The notes beneath the pieces were generated by a model, which had not been told where the DNA came from, did no database searches, and was given only the letters and a program-made list of their open reading frames with translations. Source: a bacterium ADurb.Bin157 (GTDB lineage Bacteria; Muiribacteriota; Ozemobacteria; Ozemobacterales; Ozemobacteraceae). From it: a stretch of DNA of 64,000 bases. The stretch is from positions 16,804-80,803 of the forward strand of contig MWDD01000009.1 of NCBI GenBank assembly GCA_002070375.1, given 5' to 3'. The translations under genes and the position numbers were made by a program. This document shows positions 7,285-17,266 of the stretch, in pieces. Every line of letters starts with the position of its first letter. Position 1 is the stretch's first letter.

Positions 7285-7329
7285 ACTATAGGTATTTTCC
7301 TTCGATAGTTAGTTTCATATGGATATTAT

Positions 7330-7905
7330 ATGCTAAAACGTTTAACTTTAACGACAATTATTTTATTTTTAATTCTTGCTGATATAGGTTTTTGTCAGCA
7401 AGGTGGTTTTCAGCCTATAATGGGAAAAACTCCAACTCCTATAAAAAGCGAACCACAAAACCCTGTGATGCCTTCGTCAGAAATAGTTACCGAGGGTGTG
7501 GGGGGTGAAACTAAATTAGAAGTAAAAGCTCAAACATTTGTTTATGATCCATATTTAGATAATTTATTAAAATCTCCGCAGGAGGGGGTTAAAAACGGTT
7601 TATTTGGCTATCGGATATCCGAAGTTGAGAAATATTTAAAAACTCATGGCGCAAGAAATCATTCTTATGCATTTGGCAAATATAGTCGCATGGTTTTATC
7701 GAAGTATTTACTCATAATAAGTTTTGATAAAAACAAAAGAGTTGGAGCTGTAAAAATAGAACCTATTGCGCCCAACAATAAAGTTCTACCAAATGCGCGT
7801 GAGTTTTTTATGTCTGTATTCTTGGGAGATGCCAACGCTTCAGACTATTCAATTTCGGTTTCGGGGAGTTCGCTAGAGATTAAATATCTTGGTGGCTCTC
7901 TTTAA
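7330..7905 (+). CDS. Hypothetical secreted protein
   Basis: 191 residues with an N-terminal signal peptide (hydrophobic residues about 8-22, likely cleavage after GFC-Q). The mature part begins Gln/Gly/Pro-rich and then forms a compact alpha/beta-like domain (about residues 65-191). No family is recognised. The ribosome site is weak. The 3' end overlaps the convergent rnfB by 26 bp. It could be a periplasmic accessory of Rnf by position, but nothing in the sequence shows this. Confidence 0.6.
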   Translation: MLKRLTLTTIILFLILADIGFCQQGGFQPIMGKTPTPIKSEPQNPVMPSSEIVTEGVGGETKLEVKAQTFVYDPYLDNLLKSPQEGVKNGLFGYRISEVEKYLKTHGARNHSYAFGKYSRMVLSKYLLIISFDKNKRVGAVKIEPIAPNNKVLPNAREFFMSVFLGDANASDYSISVSGSSLEIKYLGGSL

Positions 7906-8698
7906 TAATTGATTTTCTTGGGCAAACTTCTACACATTTACCGCAATCTATGCATTTTTCATAATTAATTTTAGCGAGATTATTTTCAATAACTATAGCA
8001 TCTACGGGGCAATTTTTTTTACAGATTCCGCATCCAATACAACCAATTTTGCACATTTTTATTGTATCTTTGCCGGTATCCTTAGAAACACATAAAACAT
8101 GAACTGTTTTAATCTGGGGAACGAGTTCAATAATTTGTTTTGGACATGCATCTACGCATTTTCCGCAGGCTACACATTTTGCTTCATCAACAACCGGCAA
8201 ATTATTGGGCCCCATTTTTAAGGCATCAAAAGGGCATGCATTAACGCATGATCCAAGGCCTAAGCAGCGATGTGGGCATTTCCAAGGTCCATTTTGCAAT
8301 AGGACCGCAGCTTGGCAATCTTTAACGCCTGCATATTCAAAGTTTTTATATTCATCGGTATTAAGGCCTTGGCATCTTATTAAGGCTGCTTTTCGCGCTA
8401 ATGGATCGTTATCGTTTGCATTTTTTTCTACACCCATAATTTTATTAATTGCATCTGCATTTCGTTTAGAAATCGCCACACAAAGGCTAATTGAGACTCC
8501 GTTATTAACTATTGCTTCTGCAAGTGCGGCGCACCCCGGGTAACCACAGCCACCACAATTTGCCGAAGGTATATACTGCATAACTTCTTCAATTTTAGGG
8601 TCGACCTTAACTTCAAACTTTTTAGAAGCGAACGATAAAAGTATTCCTGAAAGAAGTCCAAGTAGGCCTAAGAATAGAGCAGCCATAATTATATTCAT
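7880..8698 (-). CDS. rnfB: Rnf complex subunit RnfB (Fe-S ferredoxin-interacting)
   Basis: Electron-entry subunit of the Rnf complex, 272 residues: accepts electrons from ferredoxin and passes them to RnfC/RnfD/RnfG. One N-terminal membrane helix (residues 4-24), then the Fe-S domain with CGGCGYPGC followed by a further Cys, then ferredoxin-type clusters: CPHRCLGLGSCVNACP, CVACGKCVDACP, CIGCGICKKNCP and CIDCGKCVEVCP. Last gene of rnfCDGEAB, 13 bp after rnfA. Length and cluster number fit clostridial-type RnfB. Confidence 0.95.
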   Translation of the reverse strand: MNIIMAALFLGLLGLLSGILLSFASKKFEVKVDPKIEEVMQYIPSANCGGCGYPGCAALAEAIVNNGVSISLCVAISKRNADAINKIMGVEKNANDNDPLARKAALIRCQGLNTDEYKNFEYAGVKDCQAAVLLQNGPWKCPHRCLGLGSCVNACPFDALKMGPNNLPVVDEAKCVACGKCVDACPKQIIELVPQIKTVHVLCVSKDTGKDTIKMCKIGCIGCGICKKNCPVDAIVIENNLAKINYEKCIDCGKCVEVCPRKSIIKESHQDI

Positions 8699-8711
8699 GT
8701 TTATCCTCGAT

Positions 8712-9290
8712 TCAAATTAGGCCGGAAAGGCCCATAAATGCAGTTGCCAGAAGCCCTGCCGTAATAAAAGCGATTGGTGCACCGCGCATAGCTACGGGAA
8801 CCTCAGAAATTGCAAGTCTTTCTCTGATTCCTGACATTATGACAAGAGCGAGCATAAATCCCAGTCCACCGCCAAGAGCGTGAAAAGATGATTCAAGAAG
8901 CCCATAATTTCTTCTTACATTTATTAAAGCTACACCTAAAACAGCACAGTTTGTTGTAATAAGTGGCAAAAACACTCCTAATGCTTTATATAAAGCAGGA
9001 GCCAGTTTTTTAATAACCATTTCAACAAATTGTACCAGTGCCGCAATAATAAGAATAAAAGACACGGTTTGCAGATATTCGAGTGAATATGGCACCAAAA
9101 CTAAGTTCTGTACTCCCCAAGTTGCAACCCCGGCCATAACCATAACGAATGTTACCGAAATTCCCATTCCCACGGCCGATTCAGTGCGGCTTGACACGCC
9201 AATAAACGGGCACAGACCCAAAATTTGGTTTAAAACGAAGTTTTCAATAAATATAGCTGTAAGAAAAATTCCGATTAGCGATCCTGTCAT
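8712..9290 (-). CDS. rnfA: Rnf complex membrane subunit RnfA
   Basis: 192 residues, six predicted membrane helices, RnfA/NqrE family. Contains the family phrase NQILGLCPFIGVSS near the N-terminus and TTNCAVLGVAL in the middle; the cysteines in these inverted-topology repeats hold an intramembrane Fe-S cluster in known Rnf/Nqr structures. Its start overlaps the stop of rnfE by 4 bp. Confidence 0.95.
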   Translation of the reverse strand: MTGSLIGIFLTAIFIENFVLNQILGLCPFIGVSSRTESAVGMGISVTFVMVMAGVATWGVQNLVLVPYSLEYLQTVSFILIIAALVQFVEMVIKKLAPALYKALGVFLPLITTNCAVLGVALINVRRNYGLLESSFHALGGGLGFMLALVIMSGIRERLAISEVPVAMRGAPIAFITAGLLATAFMGLSGLI

Positions 9291-9901
9291 TTTGTGAATT
9301 TCCCTTTCAAATCATAATTTCTTTTGAGTGCTATGAGCAAGCCAAATACTATAAAGCCGCCCGGGGGCATAATCATTATTAACGCGGGAGCATCGGCGAA
9401 AAATGGGATTTTATAGCCCAGTAGTGCGCCATCGCCGAGAAGTTCTCTAAAGAATGCAATTAGGGAAAGGGCAATCGTGAATCCGAGACCCATTCCGATT
9501 CCGTCAAAAATCGATGCTATTGGCGAGTTTTTGCAGGCAAAAGCTTCGGCTCTTCCTAAGATAATACAGTTAACTACTATAAGAGGAATAAATATTCCCA
9601 AGCTTGCTGAGAGAGCCGGCATGTATGCTTGCACCAGCTTGTCCAGAATTGTAACAAAAGTAGCAATAACTACAATAAAAGAAGGAATTCTTACGGCATT
9701 AGGCACTATATTTCGTATCAACGAAATAATTAAATTACTGCAAACCAATACAAACATAGACGCAAGACCCATTCCAATCGCATTTGTCATTGAAGAGGTT
9801 ACAGCAATTGTGGGACAAAGGCCCAGTGAAATGACAAAAATAGGGTTTTCTTTCCATATACCTTTTGTGAGTTCATTAAGCAGATTGGCATTATTCTTCA
9901 T
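9287..9901 (-). CDS. rnfE: Rnf complex membrane subunit RnfE
   Basis: 204 residues, six membrane helices, paralogue of RnfA. Equivalent cysteine motifs are visible: SLGLCPTIAVTSS and VVNCIILGRAEAFA. Begins with a soluble stretch (LTKGIWKENPIFV) typical of RnfE. Overlaps rnfG upstream and rnfA downstream by 4 bp each, so the operon is tightly coupled. Confidence 0.95.
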   Translation of the reverse strand: MKNNANLLNELTKGIWKENPIFVISLGLCPTIAVTSSMTNAIGMGLASMFVLVCSNLIISLIRNIVPNAVRIPSFIVVIATFVTILDKLVQAYMPALSASLGIFIPLIVVNCIILGRAEAFACKNSPIASIFDGIGMGLGFTIALSLIAFFRELLGDGALLGYKIPFFADAPALIMIMPPGGFIVFGLLIALKRNYDLKGKFTK

Positions 9902-10461
9902 GACTTACCTCCGGCTGAGGTTATAAACTTAAGCGCGTTTTCATCATATATTTTTTTAGCTTCGTTTATTCCATCGCAGAAAGCTCGTGATGTAATTGTC
10001 GCGGCAGTAATTGCATCTATGTCTCCGCCATCCTTTGTAACTTTGAAATTGGGTTTTTCATTTTTTTCTATACTTTTCATAAATTTATTATGAAACTCCT
10101 CACCGGTAATTTTAGCTCCCAATCCCGGGGTTTCAGAATGAGCCAATATTTTTGTTCCCGTGATTTTTCCGTTTAAATTTATTCCCACGAGCATATTAAG
10201 TTCAGCGGCATAGCCTTTTGGCTTAACTGCGATTACAAAGCCTGCGATAGAGCTGTCTTCTTTATAGCCGATTGTAAGTTGATTTTCTGTTTTAAATGTT
10301 TTAGCCTGAGGAAGCACTTGGCTTCTGGCTTGCATTTCAATTTTTTCACTAATCGCAATAATTGCGGGGGCAGTAATTTGCTCGGTCAAGGCCAGTAATA
10401 ACCCTGAAATAGAAGAGACAATAAAGAGAAATAATGCAGTTTTTAACATTTGTTTAGGCAT
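9898..10461 (-). CDS. rnfG: Rnf complex flavoprotein subunit RnfG
   Basis: 187 residues with one N-terminal membrane helix and a periplasmic FMN-binding domain. The covalent flavin attachment site is seen as DAITAATITS near residue 150 (family motif S/T-G/A-A-T-x-T). Also conserved: HSETPGLGAKI. Start overlaps the stop of rnfD by one base. Confidence 0.93.
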   Translation of the reverse strand: MPKQMLKTALFLFIVSSISGLLLALTEQITAPAIIAISEKIEMQARSQVLPQAKTFKTENQLTIGYKEDSSIAGFVIAVKPKGYAAELNMLVGINLNGKITGTKILAHSETPGLGAKITGEEFHNKFMKSIEKNEKPNFKVTKDGGDIDAITAATITSRAFCDGINEAKKIYDENALKFITSAGGKS

Positions 10462-11492
10462 TATTTATTCCCTCCTGTTCCAAATTTTGGCGGAGCGAAC
10501 ATTTTATCTATTAGGGGCACGAAGGCATTCATTATTAGAATTGAGTAACAAACTCCTTCTGGGTATCCGCCTTTAAGTCTGATTAAAAGTGTTATAATTC
10601 CGCACCCGATACCGAATAATACATTTCCTCGCCTTGACATGGGTGATGTAACCATGTCTGTTACCATAAAAAATGCACCGATCATCAAGCCGCCGGCAAG
10701 CAGATGGAATATTGCGAAATTAAGGTCATTTCCAATAAAATATGCACCCAGAAAAACAGTCAGTATCATAGAAATCGGTGCATATAATCTTATGTGTCCT
10801 CGAATGAATAAGAACAAAGCACCGATTAAAACTGCAATCTTTGAAGTTTCACCGATAGAGCCTGCGAGGCCCATTCCCAGAAACATATCAGAAAAACTGA
10901 TGTTTAAAGTTAGCATAGTATGTTCGACAGCGGTTTTACCGGATTCAGAGAGAGAAGCCAGCAAGCCGGCGTCTTTAAGAGAGTCTTTAAGAAAGGCTAG
11001 GGGAGTTGCGGTTGAAACGGCGTCTATTCCGGGTTTTATCCAGGATGTCATATAAACGGGCCAGCTTGCGAGAAGTATCGCGCGACCGATATGGGCAGGG
11101 TTAAAGATGTTTTGTCCAAGGCCGCCATATGCTTGTTTGCCGAAAGCTATCGCAACAAACCCGCCGGTGAACGCTATCCAGGCGGGGATTGTGGGGGGCA
11201 AGCAGAGGGCTAAGAGAATGCCGGTGAGTAATGCGCTTCCGTCTGCCAGAGCAGGTTTTATTTTAAAAAAGAACTTTTGAATTGCGAATTCGGCAATGCA
11301 GGCTCCGGCGATTGATGCAAAAATCACGGTCAACGCATAAAATCTAAAATTATATATTGCCATCGCCAAAAGCGGAATCAGCGCAATATTAACTTCCCAC
11401 ATTACGCGTGCTGTTGTAAGGCCGCTATGTATGTGCGGCGAACTTGTAACCATAAGTCTTTTTGCTACAGCGGCATGGTTATCGGTGATCAT
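10461..11492 (-). CDS. rnfD: Rnf complex membrane flavoprotein RnfD
   Basis: 343 residues, about nine to ten membrane helices. The covalent FMN attachment motif is seen as AVSTATPLA. Other family signatures are GKQAYGGLGQNIFNPAH and the MVTDMVTSPMSRRG stretch near the C-terminus. It is thought to be part of the ion-translocating path. Overlaps rnfC by 4 bp. Confidence 0.95.
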   Translation of the reverse strand: MITDNHAAVAKRLMVTSSPHIHSGLTTARVMWEVNIALIPLLAMAIYNFRFYALTVIFASIAGACIAEFAIQKFFFKIKPALADGSALLTGILLALCLPPTIPAWIAFTGGFVAIAFGKQAYGGLGQNIFNPAHIGRAILLASWPVYMTSWIKPGIDAVSTATPLAFLKDSLKDAGLLASLSESGKTAVEHTMLTLNISFSDMFLGMGLAGSIGETSKIAVLIGALFLFIRGHIRLYAPISMILTVFLGAYFIGNDLNFAIFHLLAGGLMIGAFFMVTDMVTSPMSRRGNVLFGIGCGIITLLIRLKGGYPEGVCYSILIMNAFVPLIDKMFAPPKFGTGGNK

Positions 11493-12820
11493 TTTTTTCT
11501 ATCCTTGATACTTTGCTGATGAATCATATGTTTTGCGAGTTTCATGTTTTGAACCAGCGGTAAAACAGCCGGGCAGGTATAGGCGCAGCAGCCGCATTCT
11601 ATGCAATCCATAACGGAAAGTCGAAAAGCGTCTTCCCAATTTCTGTGGTCTGTGTGTTTTTTGATTAGTTGGGGTTGGAGCCCCATGGGGCAAACACTTT
11701 CGCAGTTTCCACACCTCAAACAATTTGTTGAACCGGGCATTGCGGCTTCATTTTCGTCCCAACACAAAATTCCGCCGGTGCCTTTTATAATTGGCACGTT
11801 CAAATCAAAAAGACCGAATCCCATCATTGGGCCGCCCATAATGATCTTTTTAACAGGAACGTCATCTTTAAGGCCGCCTGCAAGTTCTATGAAATTCGCT
11901 ACGGTAGTGCCAAGTCTAATTAAGTAATTTCCGGGATTTTTAACACAGTTTCCTGATAAAGTTACAGTTCTTTCGATTAACGGCATTTTATAATTTACGC
12001 CGTAAGAAATATAGGCTGCGGATGTTACATTTAGAACTACCACTCCCACATCAAGAGGCAATTTTCCGGAAGGGATTTCTCGCTTTAGGCAAGCAGCAAC
12101 AAGCTGTTTCTCTCCGCCTTGTGGGTATTTAGTAATAAGTGGTTGAACAACAATTTCTTTATCTTGTGCGAGCTTTTTATCAAAAAGTTCAATTGCGTTC
12201 ATTTTATTATTTTCGATTGCTATGATTCCCTTTTTAACGTTTAATACTTTCATTACAAGTCTTAAGCCATTAATAATTTCGTCGGGATGTTCGAGCATCA
12301 TTCTGTGGTCAGTTGTCAATGCCGGCTCGCATTCGGCTCCGTTAAGAATTACAGTGTCAAGCTTAGATGTATCGTTTGTTGTAAGTTTTACGTGAGTGGG
12401 AAAAGTAGCCCCGCCCAGTCCTACTACGCCGGACTCTTGTATTCTCTGTTTAATTTCTTCAGGGGAAAGGGCGAGACCATCTTCGTAATTATACTCAGTC
12501 ATGTGCGCTTCTTTGTCACGTTCAATTACAACTGCTTGAGACGGAACGCCCATTGGGTGCATGAAATTACCTGCTCCGATAATTGTTCCCGCAATAGAAG
12601 CGTGTACAGGGGCTGATACAAAGCCGCCTGCAACAGCTATTTTGTCTCCGCAAGCCACTTTGTCCGTAATTTTTAATATCGTTTTTGCGGGAGCACCTTT
12701 GTGCTGTGAGACATGCAAAATAACTCTGTCGGGCATTGGCAATGCTATAATAGGTTTATCCGCAGTTGTTTTAATTGTTGGAGGATGTAGTCCACCGGAG
12801 AAGGTTTTTGGAGCAAGCAT
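11489..12820 (-). CDS. rnfC: Rnf complex NADH-binding subunit RnfC
   Basis: 443 residues. N-terminal barrel-sandwich domain (FSGGLHPP, HKGAPAKTI), then the NADH/FMN-binding Rossmann region with GLGGATFPTHVKL and ILNGAECEPALTTDHRMM, an SLBB region, and two C-terminal [4Fe-4S] motifs CLRCGNCESVCP and CIECGCCAYTCP. Operon order C-D-G-E-A-B is that of Rnf in anaerobes such as acetogens and clostridia. The ATG overlaps the stop of the chemoreceptor gene by one base, so the receptor is translationally coupled to Rnf. Confidence 0.95.
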   Translation of the reverse strand: MLAPKTFSGGLHPPTIKTTADKPIIALPMPDRVILHVSQHKGAPAKTILKITDKVACGDKIAVAGGFVSAPVHASIAGTIIGAGNFMHPMGVPSQAVVIERDKEAHMTEYNYEDGLALSPEEIKQRIQESGVVGLGGATFPTHVKLTTNDTSKLDTVILNGAECEPALTTDHRMMLEHPDEIINGLRLVMKVLNVKKGIIAIENNKMNAIELFDKKLAQDKEIVVQPLITKYPQGGEKQLVAACLKREIPSGKLPLDVGVVVLNVTSAAYISYGVNYKMPLIERTVTLSGNCVKNPGNYLIRLGTTVANFIELAGGLKDDVPVKKIIMGGPMMGFGLFDLNVPIIKGTGGILCWDENEAAMPGSTNCLRCGNCESVCPMGLQPQLIKKHTDHRNWEDAFRLSVMDCIECGCCAYTCPAVLPLVQNMKLAKHMIHQQSIKDRKK

Positions 12821-15027
12821 TATTTATCTTCCTTCATATTTGCTATTTTTATATTTGAATCAGTGGTTTTAAGTTTTGGAGCGTGGCTACCTGATACTTC
12901 GTTTGCTTCGAGAACGAAGTGCGCCAACATTCTGTTCATTTCGTCTGCAACCATGCTTAAATGTTTGGTAATTTTTGTCATATTAAGAGTTGAGTCTCTT
13001 TGAGATTTTAATGATGCCAATACGCTGTCAACTTCTCTGGTGGTCGTTTTGGTGGTTATTGAGAGATGTTCTATACTATTGCTTATGGCTTCAATATTTT
13101 TACTTTGTTCCGCAGAAGACTTTGTAATATCTTGAACTTGTTTGTTAACACTTTCAGATGACATTCCTATTTCATCAAGACACACCCCTGCCTGATTGAC
13201 GATTTTTACGCCTTCTTGAACTTTCTCTTTTCCTATACTCATTTCTTCGACGGCTTTATTTGTTTTATTTTGAATTTCATTAATTAGTGCGCCGATTTCT
13301 TCAGCTGCTTTTGCGCTTTGTTCGGCAAGTTTTTTAACATTAGAAGCAACAACAACAAAGCCTTTTCCTTGTTCTCCTGCTCTTGCTGCTTCAATACTGG
13401 CATTTAAGGCTAAGAGATTCGTTTGTCGTGCTATTGCAGTTATTGTTAAAACGATTTTACCGATTTTCCTAGATTGTGCTTTTAGTTCTTCCAGAACTCT
13501 GGAAGAATCTCCGACTGCATGTTCAATTTCTTTTATGGTTGTAGAAGCTTCTCTTACGGCTTCCATGCCTTGATTGGCTTTAATTCTGTTTTGCACAAAC
13601 TCTTCATAAGTTCTGTTAGCACGCTTAGCTATTAACTGCGAATTTGCAGATATTTCTTGAATGGCTGCTGCTGTTGATTCTAATGAAACAGCTGAATCTT
13701 TTGAAGCTTTTGTAATTCGTTGTGTATTTCCGAAAATTCCTTGTATAGATTCATTTGATTGGATTGTAAGACTTGAAATGCTTCCCGCCATTTGTGAGAG
13801 TCTTGCAATAACGTCTTGTATCTGTAAAAGCAATTTTTGAATATATCCGATAAATTTATTAAATCGGTCTGAAACCTCTGTTAATTCGTCTTTTCCGATT
13901 ATGGCCAACCGTTTTGTCAAATCTCCGCGTCCTTTGGAGATTTCGTCTAATCCTTGAGAAACGCCCTGTATTTGCTTAACAATACCGCCTAAGACATACA
14001 TTGTTGCAATAGTCATTGCTATTAGCCCAATAATTACCAAAAACAAAGAGAAGGTTTGGGCTTTATTAAGTGCACCCATCATGCTTTCGGTGTCAACCGT
14101 TGTCAGCACAACCCAATTTATATTTCGAACCGGCACAGAGGCGACCAGAATATTTGCCTGCCTTCTTTCGAGGTATGTATTAAAGTCACTTTTTGTTTTA
14201 GTAATTTTTGTTGCAATATCTTGTAATTCAATATTTTGAACATGCTGGTAAATGCAATATTTGTCGCTTAATAGATAATCAGATTCAGGATGCGCGATAT
14301 AAAAGCCATCTTGCAGGGGTTCTGTTGAAACTAGGGTTGTTTTAGCTGAAAGCCCGCCCAAAACAGAAATTACGGGCTCAAGCATACGTTCGAGGTTAAC
14401 TCCTATAACGGCTATCCCGATTCGCTTATTATCTTGCATTATCAGTTTATATAGATAGATAACCCTCTCTTTATATTCTTCGGTTAGTTTCAGCATCAGC
14501 ACAGGACTTTTTATAACTGTGTCTTTGCTCATTCCTTCACGTATTGCTGTGTTAATAAATGGGAGATAATTTTCATTCTCAAGGTCGGTGTTTTTATGAT
14601 CAGTTGGTAGGACTTTGTGCATTGTTTTGCCGTCGGAATAACGTAAAAAAGCAACTTCCACAACTTCTCGATTAAAGAATTCATCAACCGGGATTTTTAA
14701 TATACTTTCTACCGGGCCATTCAATACTTCTCGCCACAACTCAATGTTTTCGGTATTGTCCGGGGCTTGGTCTATCCAAGACAAAAATTGAATTAGAGCA
14801 GGCATTCCCGAAAGGTATGTTACTACGTTTTCATATCCTGCGAAGAAGGCTTCGATACGGCCTGCTTCAGCTTTGATTGATGCAATGATTTGCAATGGAA
14901 CCTGGCTTTTTACTGCAAAGTGAATTTCGTTTGATGTGAAAAAAGTGAGTGCTAAAAGCAGAGCAGACAAGATTAAAAGAGTTATAAAAAGTCTTGTTTT
15001 GATTTTCAGATTAGAAAAAAAATTCAC
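12820..15027 (-). CDS. Methyl-accepting chemotaxis protein with Cache sensor
   Basis: 735-residue transmembrane chemoreceptor. Starts with GTG at 15027, seven bases after AAGGA. Membrane helix 1 at about 11-30, a long double-Cache-like periplasmic sensor (about 31-325), helix 2 at about 328-348, HAMP (about 350-400) and the cytoplasmic signalling coiled coil with hairpin tip [20 protein letters not shown]. No C-terminal receptor-tethering pentapeptide. It sits directly before rnfC (one-base overlap), so its product may report on energy or redox conditions (inference); chemotaxis or another Che-like pathway must exist elsewhere. Confidence 0.9.
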   Translation of the reverse strand: MNFFSNLKIKTRLFITLLILSALLLALTFFTSNEIHFAVKSQVPLQIIASIKAEAGRIEAFFAGYENVVTYLSGMPALIQFLSWIDQAPDNTENIELWREVLNGPVESILKIPVDEFFNREVVEVAFLRYSDGKTMHKVLPTDHKNTDLENENYLPFINTAIREGMSKDTVIKSPVLMLKLTEEYKERVIYLYKLIMQDNKRIGIAVIGVNLERMLEPVISVLGGLSAKTTLVSTEPLQDGFYIAHPESDYLLSDKYCIYQHVQNIELQDIATKITKTKSDFNTYLERRQANILVASVPVRNINWVVLTTVDTESMMGALNKAQTFSLFLVIIGLIAMTIATMYVLGGIVKQIQGVSQGLDEISKGRGDLTKRLAIIGKDELTEVSDRFNKFIGYIQKLLLQIQDVIARLSQMAGSISSLTIQSNESIQGIFGNTQRITKASKDSAVSLESTAAAIQEISANSQLIAKRANRTYEEFVQNRIKANQGMEAVREASTTIKEIEHAVGDSSRVLEELKAQSRKIGKIVLTITAIARQTNLLALNASIEAARAGEQGKGFVVVASNVKKLAEQSAKAAEEIGALINEIQNKTNKAVEEMSIGKEKVQEGVKIVNQAGVCLDEIGMSSESVNKQVQDITKSSAEQSKNIEAISNSIEHLSITTKTTTREVDSVLASLKSQRDSTLNMTKITKHLSMVADEMNRMLAHFVLEANEVSGSHAPKLKTTDSNIKIANMKEDK

Positions 15028-15037
15028 GGCAATTTCC

Positions 15038-16486
15038 TTATTTTTCGGGTATTTTTAAGACTTGTCCGATTTTTATGACTGAGTTTAGACTCAGTGCATT
15101 AGCTTTAAGCAGAGAGTTTAACGAAATTCCCTTAACGGAAGCAATTTTAGAAAGTGTGTCCCCCGCTTTAACTTTGTAGGTTGCAGTAGTTTTTGCTTTT
15201 TTTAGTTTTGCTTGCTTAGCGGCTTTTTCTTTTCTAAGTCTTTCAGCCTTTTCTGCTGCCGCTTTTCTTGCATCTGCTTGAACACAATAAGCTATATAAT
15301 CTTCGTCAATACCATCTTTAATTTCGCTAAGTAAAAAATCAGCTACTCCGGCGTATATGCTTTGAGCCAATTTGCTTCGGTTCACATTGTTTTTTAGGAT
15401 AGCAGCGTCAGCAGAGTTTGAAACATATCCAAACTCAACCAATATTGAAGGCATAGCAAGCGAATGTAATACTTTAAAACCGGCTCTTTTTACTCCTCTG
15501 GAGGGCAGTCCTTCGATTGTCTCAGCAAGTTTTGCCTCGGTTTTTTCTGCTAAAAATCGGCTTTTATACATTGTTTGAGCCTGTTTTTCGATTAATTCTT
15601 TTTTGCTTAGCGCCGGATCAATGGGCGAGGGTATTTGGGAATCAGCAAAATCTACTTTATTTTCAATTTCGGCAACCAGTCTTTCTGCTTCTCCTACGGC
15701 TCCTTTAGGTGATTCATAATAGACTTCTGTTCCTCTTATGCTTTTAGTATGATTATAATTTATATGTAAGCTTACAAATGCATCGGCACCGAGATGCTCG
15801 GCAATTTGTCTTCTTCTGTCGAGGGGAATAATATAGTCTCCGTCTCTTGTTAGTACGGCTTTAAATCTTGGATCTCTGTCAAAATAGGCTTTAACAAGCT
15901 TGCCCATAGCCATTACATGATTTTTTTCAATAATTCCGTTCCCTGAGGTTCCCGGGTCTTCTCCGCCGTGGCCCGGATCAATTACAACAATTTTAACATT
16001 TTCAGATTTTAGCTGCTTAACCTCTGCAAGCTCGGCATCGCGCTTTTGCTTTTGCTTCGCCGCCGGTTCGCGTAAGAAAATAACTATTCTGTCTCCTTTT
16101 CGTTCGTTTGCGGGTAAGACATAGGTTTTAGCTTGTACTCCGGCAGGGGTTTTAAAATTAACATTAACGCTCATGTCTTTATCTGCTTCTTGAACTGTTA
16201 AAACTTCAAGGAATGGGTTTTGAAGAGGGTAACGTTGTCTTCCCGGTCTGAAAGAACAATTTTTTATGTTAAAATTCAGACTTCCGTCTTTAATTAAATT
16301 GACTTCAGTAACCTTTGGGGGTTTTGTCAGGTCTAACACTATCTGTGCTTCTTCAGGGCTTTGCCAGAAACGAATGTCTGTTATTCTTGTATTTGCTTCA
16401 GCTAAGCATACTGTGTTGATTACTGAAAAGCATACAAAAAATAAAATTAAAATATTTTTTTTTGTTAAAAACTCGATTTTTATCAC
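15038..16486 (-). CDS. N-acetylmuramoyl-L-alanine amidase (AMIN, Amidase_3, LysM)
   Basis: Periplasmic cell-wall hydrolase of the AmiC type, 482 residues. GTG start behind GGAAC. Signal peptide (about 9-30), AMIN targeting domain (about 33-130), zinc amidase domain (about 165-395) with DPGHGG, the glutamate in IIEKN, SLHIN and the catalytic LVEFGYVSN, then an Ala/Lys-rich coiled linker and a C-terminal LysM module ([13 protein letters not shown]). It cleaves septal peptidoglycan to separate daughter cells. Ten bases precede the chemoreceptor gene, so it probably heads the operon leading into rnf. Confidence 0.92.
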   Translation of the reverse strand: MIKIEFLTKKNILILFFVCFSVINTVCLAEANTRITDIRFWQSPEEAQIVLDLTKPPKVTEVNLIKDGSLNFNIKNCSFRPGRQRYPLQNPFLEVLTVQEADKDMSVNVNFKTPAGVQAKTYVLPANERKGDRIVIFLREPAAKQKQKRDAELAEVKQLKSENVKIVVIDPGHGGEDPGTSGNGIIEKNHVMAMGKLVKAYFDRDPRFKAVLTRDGDYIIPLDRRRQIAEHLGADAFVSLHINYNHTKSIRGTEVYYESPKGAVGEAERLVAEIENKVDFADSQIPSPIDPALSKKELIEKQAQTMYKSRFLAEKTEAKLAETIEGLPSRGVKRAGFKVLHSLAMPSILVEFGYVSNSADAAILKNNVNRSKLAQSIYAGVADFLLSEIKDGIDEDYIAYCVQADARKAAAEKAERLRKEKAAKQAKLKKAKTTATYKVKAGDTLSKIASVKGISLNSLLKANALSLNSVIKIGQVLKIPEK

Positions 16487-16522
16487 TGATAGTTCCGGCC
16501 CGGATAAATTTTGCTTGCAAAG

Positions 16523-16546
16523 AGTATATCAGTTTTTAGTTTAGGA
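16523..16546 (-). promoter_or_regulatory. Possible extended -10 promoter of the amidase-MCP-rnf operon
   Basis: On the minus strand TGATATACT gives an extended -10 (TGn-TATACT, 16528-16523) with only a poor -35 (TAGAAT, 17 bp upstream). Predicted start about 16516, 30 nt before the GTG. Weak call; no better promoter was seen between aat and the amidase. Confidence 0.35.
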
Positions 16547-16585
16547 TTCTATATATTTTTTTATCCTTAAACATTGTTCATTTAA

Positions 16586-17215
16586 TTAAGGGGTCTTATT
16601 AATAGCTTGATGTAATAATTTAAGATATTCCTTACGAGGAATTTCCTTTGCACCGAGCATTTTTGTGTGAGGATTTATAACTTGAGTGTCAAACAATGAA
16701 AATTTATTTTTGTTCAAAAATTTCATTAAAACTGCAAGGCAAAAAGTTGAGGCATTGGTGATTTTACTAAACATTGATTCTCCTGCAAAAAATCCACCAA
16801 TAGCGATACCGTATATTCCGCCGCATAGTTCATCTTTATGCCATGCTTCGACAGAGTGGGCAAACCCTAAGTTATGCAAACTTGTATACACATCAATAAA
16901 CTCGGGCGATATCCAACTATCTTCGTTGGCGCGGGGTTGCGCGCACTGTTTTATTACTTGCTCAAATGCTTTGTCAAAAGAGTAATTAAGATCGGAATTT
17001 TTAAAGGCCCTCGCCATTCTTTTATTTAGTTTAAACTCTTTTGGAAAGAAAACAGCTCTCGGATCAGGGGACCACCAAGTAACAGGAGATGCTGACCAAG
17101 GGAATATTCCTTTTATGTATGCTTGTAAAACCATTTGTGGGTTTATTTCATTTGAAATACAGATTAGGCCGTCTGAGTCAATATTTTCAATGTCGGGAAA
17201 ATCGTAGATAAGCAT
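16586..17215 (-). CDS. aat: Leucyl/phenylalanyl-tRNA-protein transferase
   Basis: N-end-rule enzyme that adds Leu or Phe to proteins with N-terminal Arg/Lys and so marks them for ClpS/ClpAP. 209 residues from the ATG at 17215, chosen because AAGG sits five bases before it; a GTG two codons upstream (17221) is in frame but overlaps that ribosome site. Family signatures: AYIKGIFPWS, TWWSPDPRAVFFP, EDSWISPEF, GFAHSVEAW, LCGGIYGIAIGGFFAGESMF and FDTQVINPHTKMLGA. Fully typical. Confidence 0.95.
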   Translation of the reverse strand: MLIYDFPDIENIDSDGLICISNEINPQMVLQAYIKGIFPWSASPVTWWSPDPRAVFFPKEFKLNKRMARAFKNSDLNYSFDKAFEQVIKQCAQPRANEDSWISPEFIDVYTSLHNLGFAHSVEAWHKDELCGGIYGIAIGGFFAGESMFSKITNASTFCLAVLMKFLNKNKFSLFDTQVINPHTKMLGAKEIPRKEYLKLLHQAINKTP

Positions 17216-17266
17216 ATTCACCTTAATAAGAATAACGGCGGGTACAGAGAAATTTGTTTTAACTAA

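Noticed and set aside
17215..17221. GTG at 17221 as the aat start
   Set aside because: It overlaps the AAGG ribosome site that is well placed for the ATG at 17215.
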